Shown: positions 5,077 through 11,702, counted from the stretch's first letter. The stretch: DNA of 12,244 nucleotides from Pseudomonadota bacterium (GCA_023425225.1 JAFADB010000189.1:1-12244), one strand, 5' to 3'. Made by a program: numbers and translations. Notes: generated by a model from the sequence alone, not told the origin.

Positions 5077-6308
5077 GCGCCACGCCCGCTGCGGGTGGCG
5101 GCGATCACCTTGAAGCCGTCGCGTTCGGCGGCCACGCGCACCTGCCCGAAGCTGTCGTTGAGCACCTGCTCGTACGGCAGGTGGCGGTTGGCCACCAGCC
5201 ACAGCTGGCCGCCGGGCCGCAGCGCCTGCGCGGCCACGGCGATGAAGCGCTGGCCGATGTCCGGGCGGTCGGCGCGCGCCGGGGTGTGGAACGGCGGGTT
5301 GCTGACGATGAAGTCGTAGCCGGGATCGATGCCGGCGGTGACGTCGTGCCAGCGGTAGTCCAGCGCCACGTCGCCGGCGACCGGTTCCAGGTTGCGCCGC
5401 GCCAGCGCCAGCGCGCGCGCCTCGGCCTCGTACAGGTCCAGCGCGGTCACCTGCGGGCAGTGCGCCAGCACGTGCGCGGACAGGTAGCCGTAGCCGGCGC
5501 CGAGGTCGGCGCCGCGCCCGGCCAGGGTGGCCGGCAGCTGCCCGGCCAGCAGCTGCGAGGCGGGGTCGATGCGGTCCCAGGCGAAGATGCCGGGGCGGCT
5601 GAGGAAGCGCCCGTCGAGGATCGGCCGCGGCGCGTCCAGCGTGCGCCATTGCGCCAGCAACGCGGCGTCGTGGCCACCGGCCAGCGGCGCGGTCCAGTAG
5701 ACCCGGCAGTGGTTCTTGGTCAGCTTGCCGCCCAGGCCCGCCAGCTGCTGCAGGTCGCCCTCGCCCGAGCGCGCACCCTCGTTGTTGGCCTGGCAGGCGA
5801 CGACGACGCCTCCCGGCGCCGCCAAGGCCACCGCACGTGCGAACAGCGCGCGTGCCTCCTCGCGCTGGCGCGGCGGCAGCACCAGCACCAGTTCGAAGCG
5901 CTCGTCGCCCGCGTCCAGCGCGGCCTCGTCGGCCAGTGTCGCGTCGGCGTTCAAATGTCGGTCATGGGCGCCGCCATCGGCTTGCAGCGCAAGGCGCGGA
6001 CCGCCGCCAGGACTGGCCGTCTTGGCAAGGTCCGCACCGCGGCGATGCGAGTCGAGGGCAAGCACAGGGCCGGCATTTGGGCGCTGACACGACACTACTG
6101 TCCAGCCGTCGCGTTCCAGCACCTGCGCGAACGGGCGGAAGCTCTGCTCGCACAGCAGTTCGCCGCGCACCTGCTCGCGCAGCGGCCAGCCGGCGCGTGC
6201 GCGCAGGAACAGCGCCCGGCCCTTCGGCCAGCGCAGGCTGCCGTTGGCGAACGGCAGCAACAGGGTTTCCAGGGGAGCGTCTTGCGCGACAGGCATGATC
6301 GGATACAT
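5073..6308 (-). CDS. rsmC: RsmC-type 16S rRNA guanine methyltransferase with an internal palindromic insertion
   Basis: A 411-residue class I SAM-dependent methyltransferase; E. coli RsmC (m2G1207 of 16S rRNA) has 343. The N-terminal non-catalytic MTS domain covers about 10-210. The catalytic domain follows: GRFLSRPGIFAWDRIDPASQ (233-252) leads into the SAM-binding motif GADLGAGYGYLS (266-277), acidic DLYEAEA at 291, and the catalytic motif SNPPFH at 336-341. Residues about 72-119 (AGPVLALDSHRRG...HDRHLN) have no counterpart in the RsmC I know and coincide with the palindromic repeat at 5936-6095; without them the length is near normal. The ATG at 6308 is used here, but ATG at 6296 (Met5) is equally possible, and neither has a Shine-Dalgarno. 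It is the first gene of the operon with rsuA and HAD. RlmG is the main alternative but is less likely given size. Confidence 0.88.
   Translation of the reverse strand: MYPIMPVAQDAPLETLLLPFANGSLRWPKGRALFLRARAGWPLREQVRGELLCEQSFRPFAQVLERDGWTVVSCQRPNAGPVLALDSHRRGADLAKTASPGGGPRLALQADGGAHDRHLNADATLADEAALDAGDERFELVLVLPPRQREEARALFARAVALAAPGGVVVACQANNEGARSGEGDLQQLAGLGGKLTKNHCRVYWTAPLAGGHDAALLAQWRTLDAPRPILDGRFLSRPGIFAWDRIDPASQLLAGQLPATLAGRGADLGAGYGYLSAHVLAHCPQVTALDLYEAEARALALARRNLEPVAGDVALDYRWHDVTAGIDPGYDFIVSNPPFHTPARADRPDIGQRFIAVAAQALRPGGQLWLVANRHLPYEQVLNDSFGQVRVAAERDGFKVIAATRSGRGA
5936..6095. repeat. Palindromic element inserted in frame within rsmC
   Basis: The arms 5936-5962 and 6069-6095 pair over 27 positions on the plus strand: 21 Watson-Crick, 5 G:U and one C.A mismatch. 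Pairing continues inward less perfectly to 5969/6062 (5 of 7). The middle contains a second structure: gcggacc (5996-6002) with ggtccgc (6029-6035), enclosing a 6-pair stem 6006-6011/6021-6026 with a nine-base loop. The rsmC frame stays open throughout, adding about 48 residues rich in Gly, Ala, Arg, His and Asp. No target-site duplication is obvious. It is unrelated to the REP family at 205-331. The fold is seen directly; insertion and mobility are inferred. Confidence 0.7.
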
Positions 6309-6326
6309 GGGGACGGGGAGCCGCCC

Positions 6327-6332
6327 ATTCTA
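6327..6332 (-). promoter_or_regulatory. Candidate -10 box (TAGAAT) of the rsmC operon
   Basis: On the minus strand TAGAAT (five of six matches to TATAAT) ends 18 bases before the ATG at 6308, predicting a leader of about a dozen bases. The -35 region 17 bases upstream (GACGAC) is weak. It is the only AT-rich hexamer in that part of the gap. Confidence 0.3.
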
Positions 6333-6381
6333 TCGGCCCGGCCCCGGCCGTCGTCGCCGGCGCGCGGCGGCGCCACGACCC

Positions 6382-6418
6382 GCGTTGGCGCGGGCGCGGA
6401 TTTGCGCTTCGCCAACGC
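6382..6418. promoter_or_regulatory. 9-bp perfect inverted repeat in the rsmC/6488 divergent gap
   Basis: gcgttggcg (6382-6390) and cgccaacgc (6410-6418) are exact reverse complements around a 19-base spacer, which itself contains gcgc/gcgc (6394-6397/6404-6407). The dyad sits between two divergent genes, just upstream of a TTGATG (6423-6428) that could serve as a -35 for the rightward gene. It could be an operator or an RNA hairpin; nothing in the sequence decides. Confidence 0.35.
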
Positions 6419-6487
6419 CGCATTGATGCCAATCGAACATCCGCAAGTCTAGGGTGGTCGCATACCCCACGAACCCAGGAGAAGTCC

Positions 6488-6748
6488 ATGCGAGCCCTCT
6501 TCATCGGTGGCGTCGTCGACAACAGCGAAATGGACCTGGATGGCGCACGCCCTCCCTTGCACTACCCCGAGAACACCGGTTCGGGCACGCCGCGCTACCG
6601 CCTGTACGGCACCGGCGAAGTGGACGGCGAGGTGGTGTACGCCATCTACGGCGCCCCGGAACTCCCGGAAGAAGAAGTGGCGCGCATCGCCGGGGAACGC
6701 GGCTATGCGCGCAGGTTCGGCGCCGCGGCCGAGCCGGTCGTGCCCTGA
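6488..6748 (+). CDS. Small conserved-looking hypothetical protein (86 aa)
   Basis: I do not recognise a named family. The 86-residue product (MRALFIGGVVDNSEMDLDG...) is acidic and soluble, with no signal peptide, membrane helix or cysteine pair. It shows a short hydrophobic strand (LFIGGVV), a Pro/Tyr-rich middle (PPLHYPENT...RYRLYGTG), a strand VVYAIYG, and a helix PEEEVARIAGERGYARRF, which suggests a small alpha/beta fold. A strong AGGAGAAG lies properly before the ATG at 6488, and third-position GC bias is normal for coding sequence here. It stands alone, divergent from the rsmC operon and followed by repeats. An 11-base piece covering its stop codon is repeated 16 bases later (6739-6749 and 6755-6765). 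Confidence 0.75.
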   Translation: MRALFIGGVVDNSEMDLDGARPPLHYPENTGSGTPRYRLYGTGEVDGEVVYAIYGAPELPEEEVARIAGERGYARRFGAAAEPVVP

Positions 6749-6850
6749 GGCGGCCGTGCCCTGAGACGATCGGTATCGGGCGTGATCGCACTGTCACGGT
6801 ATCGCTTGGCGACAACGCGACGGGGATCGCGGCATCGGCACCCATGTGCT

Positions 6851-6985
6851 CGTCGTCCCCGCGCAGGCGGGGATCCAGCGACTTCAGTTGTTAAATCAGC
6901 CGGTTGCAGAAGCTCAATCTCACGGCAAATCGCCGTTCAAGACGCAGGCACTGGGTCTCTCCCCGGCCTGCGTGCACTGCTGTTA
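6851..6985. repeat. REP-type palindromic element, second locus
   Basis: The core cgtcgtccccgcgcaggc at 6851-6868 is identical to 207-224. The following bases (ggatccagcgactt) match the first locus (ggacccggcgactt) closely. The other end (about 6938-6975, ttcaag..caggcac.gggtc..ccc.gcctgcg) is a diverged version of the right end at 286-322. Element length, about 130 bases, is similar to that at 205-331. The middle is AT-richer than the surroundings. No gene is apparent between 6749 and 7274. Confidence 0.7.
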
Positions 6986-7098
6986 GTCGCTCCCGCGCAA
7001 GCGGCAACCCATGGACGTTGCCGTGATCTGCAAGAACGTCCCCGGATGACCGGCCATCCGGCGGCAGAAAAGCATCTACCGCCTGCGCGGAAATGACG
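6986..7098. repeat. Diverged REP-like element adjoining the preceding one
   Basis: The left end (6986-7005, gtcgctcccgcgcaagcgg...) and the right end (7081-7098, gcctgcgcggaaatgacg) are degenerate versions of the REP arms in inverted orientation. Between them is a clean hairpin, ccggatg (7042-7048) with catccgg (7055-7061) and a six-base loop. It appears to be an older copy set directly beside the element at 6851-6985. Confidence 0.5.
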
Positions 7099-7188
7099 CC
7101 GCGGAAGCCTCGATCCGCGTTCCGGAGGACCCCGAAGCACGCCCGGAGCCTTGCGTTCCAGCCACTCGGCATCCCAACGATGAAACGC

Positions 7189-7253
7189 TCCCTGGACGGC
7201 AGTTCGCCTTCGCACGACGGCGACGAGAAAGCCGGAGCGACTTTCCTCGCCGG
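7189..7253. repeat. Repeat tail and hairpin behind the sorbosone-dehydrogenase-like gene
   Basis: 7189-7215 aligns with 424-450 at about 21 of 27 bases and ends in the shared gccttcgc block. An imperfect hairpin follows: ccgg-cga pairs across 7232-7240 and 7247-7253 with a two-base bulge and a six-base loop. This places it 22 bases past the stop codon of the minus-strand gene at 7275. It may contribute to transcript ending, but there is no T-run. Confidence 0.4.
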
Positions 7254-7274
7254 TCGATTCTCCTGACGTGCCGC

Positions 7275-8624
7275 TTACTCCGGCGCCGCAACGGCCGGCG
7301 CTGCGGTCGCCGGGGTGACGCGCCAGATCACGTTGCCGACATCGTCCGCCACCAGCAGCGCACCGTGCGCGTCCTCGACCACGCCGACCGGCCGCCCCTG
7401 GGCGTTGCCGTCGGCGTCCAGGAAACCGGTCAGCACGTCCTGCAGCGCCCCGCTGGGCTTGCCGTCGGCGAACGGCACGAAGGCGACCTTGTAGCCGCTG
7501 CGCGGCTTGCGGTTCCAGGAGCCGTGCTGGCCGATGAAGGCGCCGCCGCGGTACTGCGCCGGCAGCAGGTCGCCCTGATAGAACGTCAGGCCCAGCGAGG
7601 CGGTATGGGCGCCCAGCGCGTAGTCCGGCTTGATCGCGCTGGCGACCAGATCGGGCCTGGGCGGCTGCACGCGCTCGTCCACGTGCTGGCCGTAGTAGCT
7701 GTACGGCCAGCCATAGAAGCCGCCTTCGCGCACCGAGGTGAGGTAGTCCGGCACCAGGTCGCTGCCGATCTCGTCGCGCTCGTTGACCACGGTCCACAGC
7801 GTCCCGGTCTGCGGCTGCCAGGCCATGCCCACCGGGTTGCGCAGGCCGCTGGCATAGACGCGGGTGGCGCCGCTGACGGCGTCGATCTCCAGGATCGCGG
7901 CGCGATTGAGCTCGGCCTCCATGCCGTTCTCGGCGACGTTGCTGTTGGAACCCACGCCGACGTAGAGCTTGCTGCCGTCGGCATTGGCCACCAGGCTCTT
8001 GGTCCAGTGGTGGTTGAGGCCGCCGGGCAGGTTGGCGACGAAGCGCGGCCTGGCGTTGATCTGCGTGTCGCCGTCCTGGTAGGGGAAGCTCACCAGCGCA
8101 TCGGCATTGGCGACGTAGAAGCGGTCGCCCACCAGCGCCATGCCGAACGGGGAGTACAGGCCCTTGAGGAACTGCGTGCGCACCTCGGCCACGCCGTCGC
8201 CGTCGGCATCGCGCAGCAGGGTGATGCGGTCGGCGCTGGGCGTGCGGGCGCCAGCCTTCTTCATCACCGAGCCGGCGATCCTGTCCTTCAGGCCCGGCTT
8301 CTCCTGCTCGCCGCGCGCCGGCGCGTTGCTCTCGGCCACCAGCACGTCGCCGTTGGGCAGCACGTACAGCCAGCGCGGATGGTCGAGCCCGCGCGCGAAG
8401 GCATTCACCGCCAGGCCGGGGGCTGGCACCGGCGCCGCATCGCCGGCCCAGGGCTTGGCCGGGGCCACGTTCACCGTGGGGATCAGGCGCTTGACCGGCG
8501 CCGGCAGCACCGGGTCGGGTCCGGCGCCCTGCTCGACCGGATAACGGGCGGTGTCACCACAGCCGGCGAGCAGGCCGGCGCAAAGCAGGAAGGGACTCCA
8601 GCGTGCAGCGAGGAATGTCGTCAC
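7275..8624 (-). CDS. PQQ-type sugar/L-sorbosone dehydrogenase family lipoprotein
   Basis: This predicted six-bladed beta-propeller of the glucose/sorbosone dehydrogenase family would be anchored in the cell envelope. I choose the GTG at 8624 because it gives a clean lipoprotein signal MTTFLAARWSPFLLCAGLLAGC, with lipobox LAGC and Cys22. The longer frame from ATG 8657 adds 11 residues and has no Shine-Dalgarno. The mature part (449 residues in total) shows the family blocks LDHPRWLYVLPNGDVLVAES, GLYSPFGMAL, LPGGLNHHWTKSL, YVGVGSNSN, SGLRNPVGMAW, VNERDEIGSDLVPDYL, GGFYGWPYSYYGQH, GQHGSWNRKPRSGYKV and DDVGNVIWRV. Relatives oxidise aldose-type sugars with PQQ; substrate and actual PQQ use are unproven here. 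It lies 87 bases after the DUF3247 gene on the same strand and is followed by REP repeats. Confidence 0.88.
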   Translation of the reverse strand: MTTFLAARWSPFLLCAGLLAGCGDTARYPVEQGAGPDPVLPAPVKRLIPTVNVAPAKPWAGDAAPVPAPGLAVNAFARGLDHPRWLYVLPNGDVLVAESNAPARGEQEKPGLKDRIAGSVMKKAGARTPSADRITLLRDADGDGVAEVRTQFLKGLYSPFGMALVGDRFYVANADALVSFPYQDGDTQINARPRFVANLPGGLNHHWTKSLVANADGSKLYVGVGSNSNVAENGMEAELNRAAILEIDAVSGATRVYASGLRNPVGMAWQPQTGTLWTVVNERDEIGSDLVPDYLTSVREGGFYGWPYSYYGQHVDERVQPPRPDLVASAIKPDYALGAHTASLGLTFYQGDLLPAQYRGGAFIGQHGSWNRKPRSGYKVAFVPFADGKPSGALQDVLTGFLDADGNAQGRPVGVVEDAHGALLVADDVGNVIWRVTPATAAPAVAAPE

Positions 8625-8711
8625 GGGGCAGACCTGTGGGGGAGTGAAGTCGGCCATGATCGCCGCAGCCGGCGCGGCGAAGGTAAAGCGCGCGTCAAAG
8701 CGTGCCGGTGC

Positions 8712-9002
8712 TCACGCCTGCGGCGCCAGCTCGCGGACCTGCTCGATGGTGTCCAGCCACACCAGGTGCTGCTGCGCGGGGTCGTCGATGTCGTCCAGCC
8801 GCAGCAGGCTGTTGCTGCCTTCCTGCTCGTCGTCGTCGCGGAACACCTGCAGGGTCGGCTGCACGGTGACGGTGCCCAGCACGCGGCTGCCGTCATCGAG
8901 CAGCAGCTCGACGCGGACGCCCTCGCGCAGTTTCACGATCAGCGCCTGCAGGGACTCGATCTCGGCCTGGCTGGTATGGACGCGCGGTGCTTGCTGGGAC
9001 AT
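8712..9002 (-). CDS. DUF3247 family protein, Sm-like fold
   Basis: A 96-residue acidic cytoplasmic protein of DUF3247. I recall the family from Xanthomonas campestris XC5848, whose crystal structure showed a variant Sm-like fold; its function is not known. An N-terminal helix (about 10-28, TSQAEIESLQALIVKLREG) precedes strands VRVELLLDDGSRVLGTVTVQ, LQVFRDD, NSLLRLDDID and HLVWLDTIEQVREL, in the order expected of a bent Sm barrel. An RNA-binding role in the manner of Hfq is an obvious thought but unsupported by any visible RNA-contact motif. The start at 9002 has an excellent AAGGAG. It begins 38 bases after the hybrid kinase ends, so the two may be cotranscribed. Confidence 0.85.
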   Translation of the reverse strand: MSQQAPRVHTSQAEIESLQALIVKLREGVRVELLLDDGSRVLGTVTVQPTLQVFRDDDEQEGSNSLLRLDDIDDPAQQHLVWLDTIEQVRELAPQA

Positions 9003-9040
9003 GGATCACTCCTTGGCTGAATCTGGCGGCCGGGCCACCG

Positions 9041-11038
9041 TCATTTGGGGGCACACGCGGCACGGATCACCGCGACCAGCTGCGAAATGCTGTAGGGCTT
9101 GGCCAGGTGGGCCTGGAAGCCGGAGGCCAGCGCGCGCTGGCGGTCGTCGTCGCGCGCCAGGGCGGTCACCGCCACCGCCGGCAGCGCCACCGCATCGAGC
9201 CCCATGTTGTCGCGAATGGTGCGGATCAGGCCGTAGCCATCCATGCCGGGCATGCCGATGTCGGTCAACAGGGCGTCGAAGTGCTCATGCCCTTCGTTAT
9301 CCAGGACCTCCAGCGCGGTGGTGGCCGAAGGCGCGAGCGTGACCTGGGCCGCCTGTTCCTCGAGCAGGCGGCCGAGATAGTCGAGCACGTCGGGCTGGTC
9401 CTCGACCACCAGCAGGCGCAGGCCGTCGAGCGACTGCGCTTCCACCACCTGCTCGGCCAGCGCCTCGGCCGAGCGCCGCTGCGGCAGCGGCGCCGTCGTG
9501 TCGGCGGGCTGGCGCGGCAGGGTCACGCTGAAGGTGGCCCCCAGTCCCTGGCCCTCGCTGGCCGCGGCCACCTGGCCGCCATGCATCTCCACCAGCTGCT
9601 GCACGATCGCCAGCCCCAGCCCCAGGCCGCCGTGGCGGCGCGTGCTGGTGGCATCGGCCTGGCGGAAGCGGCCGAACAGGTGCGGCAGGAACTGCGGGGC
9701 GATGCCGTCGCCGCTGTCGCTCACCCTGACCACGAAGTGGCCGGCGTCGGCAGTGACGGAGACATCGATGTGGCCCTGCTCGGGAGTGAACTTGATCGCG
9801 TTCGACAACAGGTTCCAGAACACCTGCTGCAGCCGCGTGGCGTCGCCGCGGATCAGGCAGGGGAAGTCGGGCACCTGCAGCGAAAGCCGCTGCTGCTTTT
9901 CCCTGGCCATCGTCTCCTGCGCCCGCAGCGCCTCGCGCACCTGTTCGACCAGGTCCAGCGGCTCCACTTCGAGCTGCACCTTGCCCAGCAGCATGCTGCT
10001 GAGATCGAGCATGTCCGAGATCAGCCGCTTCTGCGCGCGGGCGCTGCTGGCGATCACCGACAGCCCCTTGCGGCTGGGATCGTCAGGACCCAGCCGCTGC
10101 AGCAGCAGATCGCTCCAGCCGAGGATGGTGGTGAGCGGGGTGCGCAGCTCGTGCGAGAGCGTGGCGAGGAACTCGTCCTTCAGCCGCGCCATGCTTTCCG
10201 CGGTGTTGCGTGCGGTGCGTTCGGACTCGAGCAGCTGCTCGCGCGCCATCTCGATCTGGCGCCGCTCGGTCACGTCCGGGCTGCTGCCGGCCAGGCCGAT
10301 GAAGCGGCCGTCGGCCGAGTAGCGCGGCGTGCCATTGACCTCCACCCAGCGCCACTGGCCGTCGCTGCGGCGGGCGCGTACCAGGGCGTGCATGGCGCGC
10401 GGCTCGGCCAGCGCGGCGGCCAGCTCGAAGCGGAACACCGGCAGGTCCTCCGGATGCACCAGCTGGTCCCAGCCGACCACCGCACCGGCCTCCACGCCGA
10501 AGAACTCGTAATAGGCGCTGTTGACGAAGCGCACCACGCCCTCGGCATCGAGCACCCACACCGGCATCGGCAGGCCGTCGGCCAGCGCGCTGAAGCGCGC
10601 CTCGCTCTCGGCCAGCTCGCGCTCGATGCGCTTGCGCTCGGTGATGTCGATGAACAGGATCGCCACGCGGTGACGCGCCGCGTCGCCGATGCGGTGGGCA
10701 TACACCGAATACCAGCGCCCCAGCGCGGTGGCCGGCAGATCGATCCGCAGCGGCGTGCCGGTCAGCGCGACCTCGCCGTAGCGCTGGAACCAGTGTTCGT
10801 CGTGTGCCGGCTCGATCTCGCGCATGCGCCGCCCCAGCGCATCGTGTATGCCGGTGAAGCGTTCGAAGGCGGGATTGATCTCGCGAAAGACGTAGTCGAT
10901 TGCCCGTCCACCTTCGAACAGCACCTCGACCACGCAGAAGCCGGCTTCAAGCGCGCCGAGGAACTGCTGGTAGTGCCCGTCCGATAGCGGCTCGGGGGCG
11001 ACGGGCAAGTTCACGGCAGGAATGGCAGGAGGGTTCAC
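9041..11038 (-). CDS. Soluble PAS-PAS hybrid histidine kinase with C-terminal receiver
   Basis: With the GTG start at 11038 the product has 665 residues. PAS domain 1 spans about 20-135 and PAS domain 2 about 149-261, each ending in the DITER/DVTER motif. The HisKA domain has the H-box SHELRTPL (phospho-His296). The ATPase domain shows the N-box NLLSNAIKF (Asn413), DSGDGIAP (Asp441) and GLGLGL (471-476). The receiver (about 538-665) has Glu546-Asp547, phospho-Asp593 in LLTDIGMPGMDG, Thr625 and Lys647. There is no signal peptide or membrane segment, so it senses a cytoplasmic cue through PAS; the ligand is unknown. No DNA-binding regulator is adjacent. Alternative starts at 11131 (ATG) and 11206 (GTG) lack a Shine-Dalgarno and would translate a hairpin-rich, low-complexity leader. 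GAGAAG lies before 11038. Confidence 0.9.
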   Translation of the reverse strand: MNPPAIPAVNLPVAPEPLSDGHYQQFLGALEAGFCVVEVLFEGGRAIDYVFREINPAFERFTGIHDALGRRMREIEPAHDEHWFQRYGEVALTGTPLRIDLPATALGRWYSVYAHRIGDAARHRVAILFIDITERKRIERELAESEARFSALADGLPMPVWVLDAEGVVRFVNSAYYEFFGVEAGAVVGWDQLVHPEDLPVFRFELAAALAEPRAMHALVRARRSDGQWRWVEVNGTPRYSADGRFIGLAGSSPDVTERRQIEMAREQLLESERTARNTAESMARLKDEFLATLSHELRTPLTTILGWSDLLLQRLGPDDPSRKGLSVIASSARAQKRLISDMLDLSSMLLGKVQLEVEPLDLVEQVREALRAQETMAREKQQRLSLQVPDFPCLIRGDATRLQQVFWNLLSNAIKFTPEQGHIDVSVTADAGHFVVRVSDSGDGIAPQFLPHLFGRFRQADATSTRRHGGLGLGLAIVQQLVEMHGGQVAAASEGQGLGATFSVTLPRQPADTTAPLPQRRSAEALAEQVVEAQSLDGLRLLVVEDQPDVLDYLGRLLEEQAAQVTLAPSATTALEVLDNEGHEHFDALLTDIGMPGMDGYGLIRTIRDNMGLDAVALPAVAVTALARDDDRQRALASGFQAHLAKPYSISQLVAVIRAACAPK

Positions 11039-11058
11039 CGGGCGCTTCTCATGGGATG

Positions 11059-11093
11059 GACCGGCCTTTCCCGGGCCGGTCGACTGACCCGGG
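11059..11093 (-). promoter_or_regulatory. Two mutually exclusive hairpins in the hybrid kinase leader
   Basis: Stem A is a perfect 8-bp pairing, gaccggcc (11059-11066) with ggccggtc (11074-11081), loop of seven. Stem B pairs cccggg (11070-11075) with cccggg (11088-11093) across 12 bases. They share 11074-11075, so only one can form at a time. Both lie 21-55 bases before the proposed GTG at 11038 and after a CATAAT (11099-11094). The arrangement could control translation or transcript elongation; this is inference from pairing alone. Confidence 0.35.
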
Positions 11094-11125
11094 ATTATGG
11101 CCGCGGCGGCCGGGGCCGACGTCAA
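11094..11125 (-). promoter_or_regulatory. Weak candidate promoter of the hybrid kinase gene
   Basis: On the minus strand TTGACG (11125-11120) is followed by CATAAT (11099-11094), but with a 20-base spacer, longer than usual. CATAAT alone is a good -10 (five of six). A start near 11087 would exclude the upstream starts at 11131 and 11206. Confidence 0.25.
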
Positions 11126-11243
11126 CGGCATGTGTAGAAAGGTGGCCGTCGTCACCCTTGCCCGGCGCTCATCGTGGTTGGGCTGGCACAATCCGCATGG
11201 CCGCACGCCAAGGGGGCCGCCCGCTCTCCCGTGCCAGCGTCCG

Positions 11244-11702
11244 TCAGTGCAGCGCGAAACGCGGAGCGCTGCGCTCCAGTTCGTCCTCGATCGCCATGCG
11301 TGCCAGCCGGGTGTAGTTGGCGCGCGTGCCGCCGCCGCGGCCGACGACCAGGCCCAGGTAATCCATGCCGCGCCACACCCGTGCCGTCCACTCGACGCAG
11401 TCCTCGGCGATCACCAGCATCAGCGAATAGCGGAAGTGGATGCCACGGCGACTGGCGTACTCGTAGATCGGCGGGAACTGCACCGCCACGTCGCTGTCCT
11501 CGGCCAGGGCGGCCAGGTCATCGCGCAGTGCCTGGCGCGCGGCCGGCCCCGGGACCATGCCCATGTCGCGCGCGATGTTCTCCAGGTCCATCTCGCGCAC
11601 GAAGCTTTCCGCCCCGGTGGCCGGACTATGGCCGTGCTGCTTCGCCCAGGCGATGAACTGGATACGAAGATCGGCACGCACGCGCGGAGGAATGGGTTTC
11701 AT
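11244..11702 (-). CDS. Hypothetical protein (152 aa), family not recognised
   Basis: I do not recognise this 152-residue protein. It is soluble, with no signal peptide or membrane helix. The N-terminal part (MKPIPPRVRADLRIQFIAWAKQHG) is basic and helical. Residues about 36-72 are acidic helices (REMDLENIARDMGMVPGPAARQALRDDLAALAED). The C-terminal half has probable strands (FRYSLMLVIAEDCVEWTARVWRG) and a Gly-rich turn, GLVVGRGGGTRANYTRLARMAIEDEL. AGGGAG lies seven bases before the ATG at 11702. The frame extends to 11765 but without a ribosome site. It is transcribed divergently from the DUF3016 gene and lies upstream of the hybrid kinase on the same strand, about 205 bases away, so probably in a separate transcript. 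Confidence 0.75.
   Translation of the reverse strand: MKPIPPRVRADLRIQFIAWAKQHGHSPATGAESFVREMDLENIARDMGMVPGPAARQALRDDLAALAEDSDVAVQFPPIYEYASRRGIHFRYSLMLVIAEDCVEWTARVWRGMDYLGLVVGRGGGTRANYTRLARMAIEDELERSAPRFALH

Noticed and set aside
5181..6452. 423-codon plus-strand open frame
   Set aside because: It is antisense to rsmC, with no ribosome site or recognisable domain.
6782..7096. 104-codon plus-strand frame after the 86-residue gene
   Set aside because: It is made of REP sequence, has odd composition and no ribosome site.
7232..7253. Rho-independent terminator of the sorbosone-dehydrogenase-like gene
   Set aside because: The hairpin is bulged and no T-run follows, so I list it only as part of the repeat tail.
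7365..9020. 551-codon plus-strand open frame
   Set aside because: It is the shadow of the sorbosone-dehydrogenase-like and DUF3247 genes on the other strand.
8987..10987. 666-codon plus-strand open frame
   Set aside because: It is antisense to the hybrid histidine kinase, whose domains are unmistakable. The plus-strand product is a His/Gln/Arg-rich shadow typical of high-GC DNA.
11184..11199. Sigma54-like TGGCAC
   Set aside because: The following part lacks TTGC at the right spacing and it would drive transcription antisense to the kinase region.
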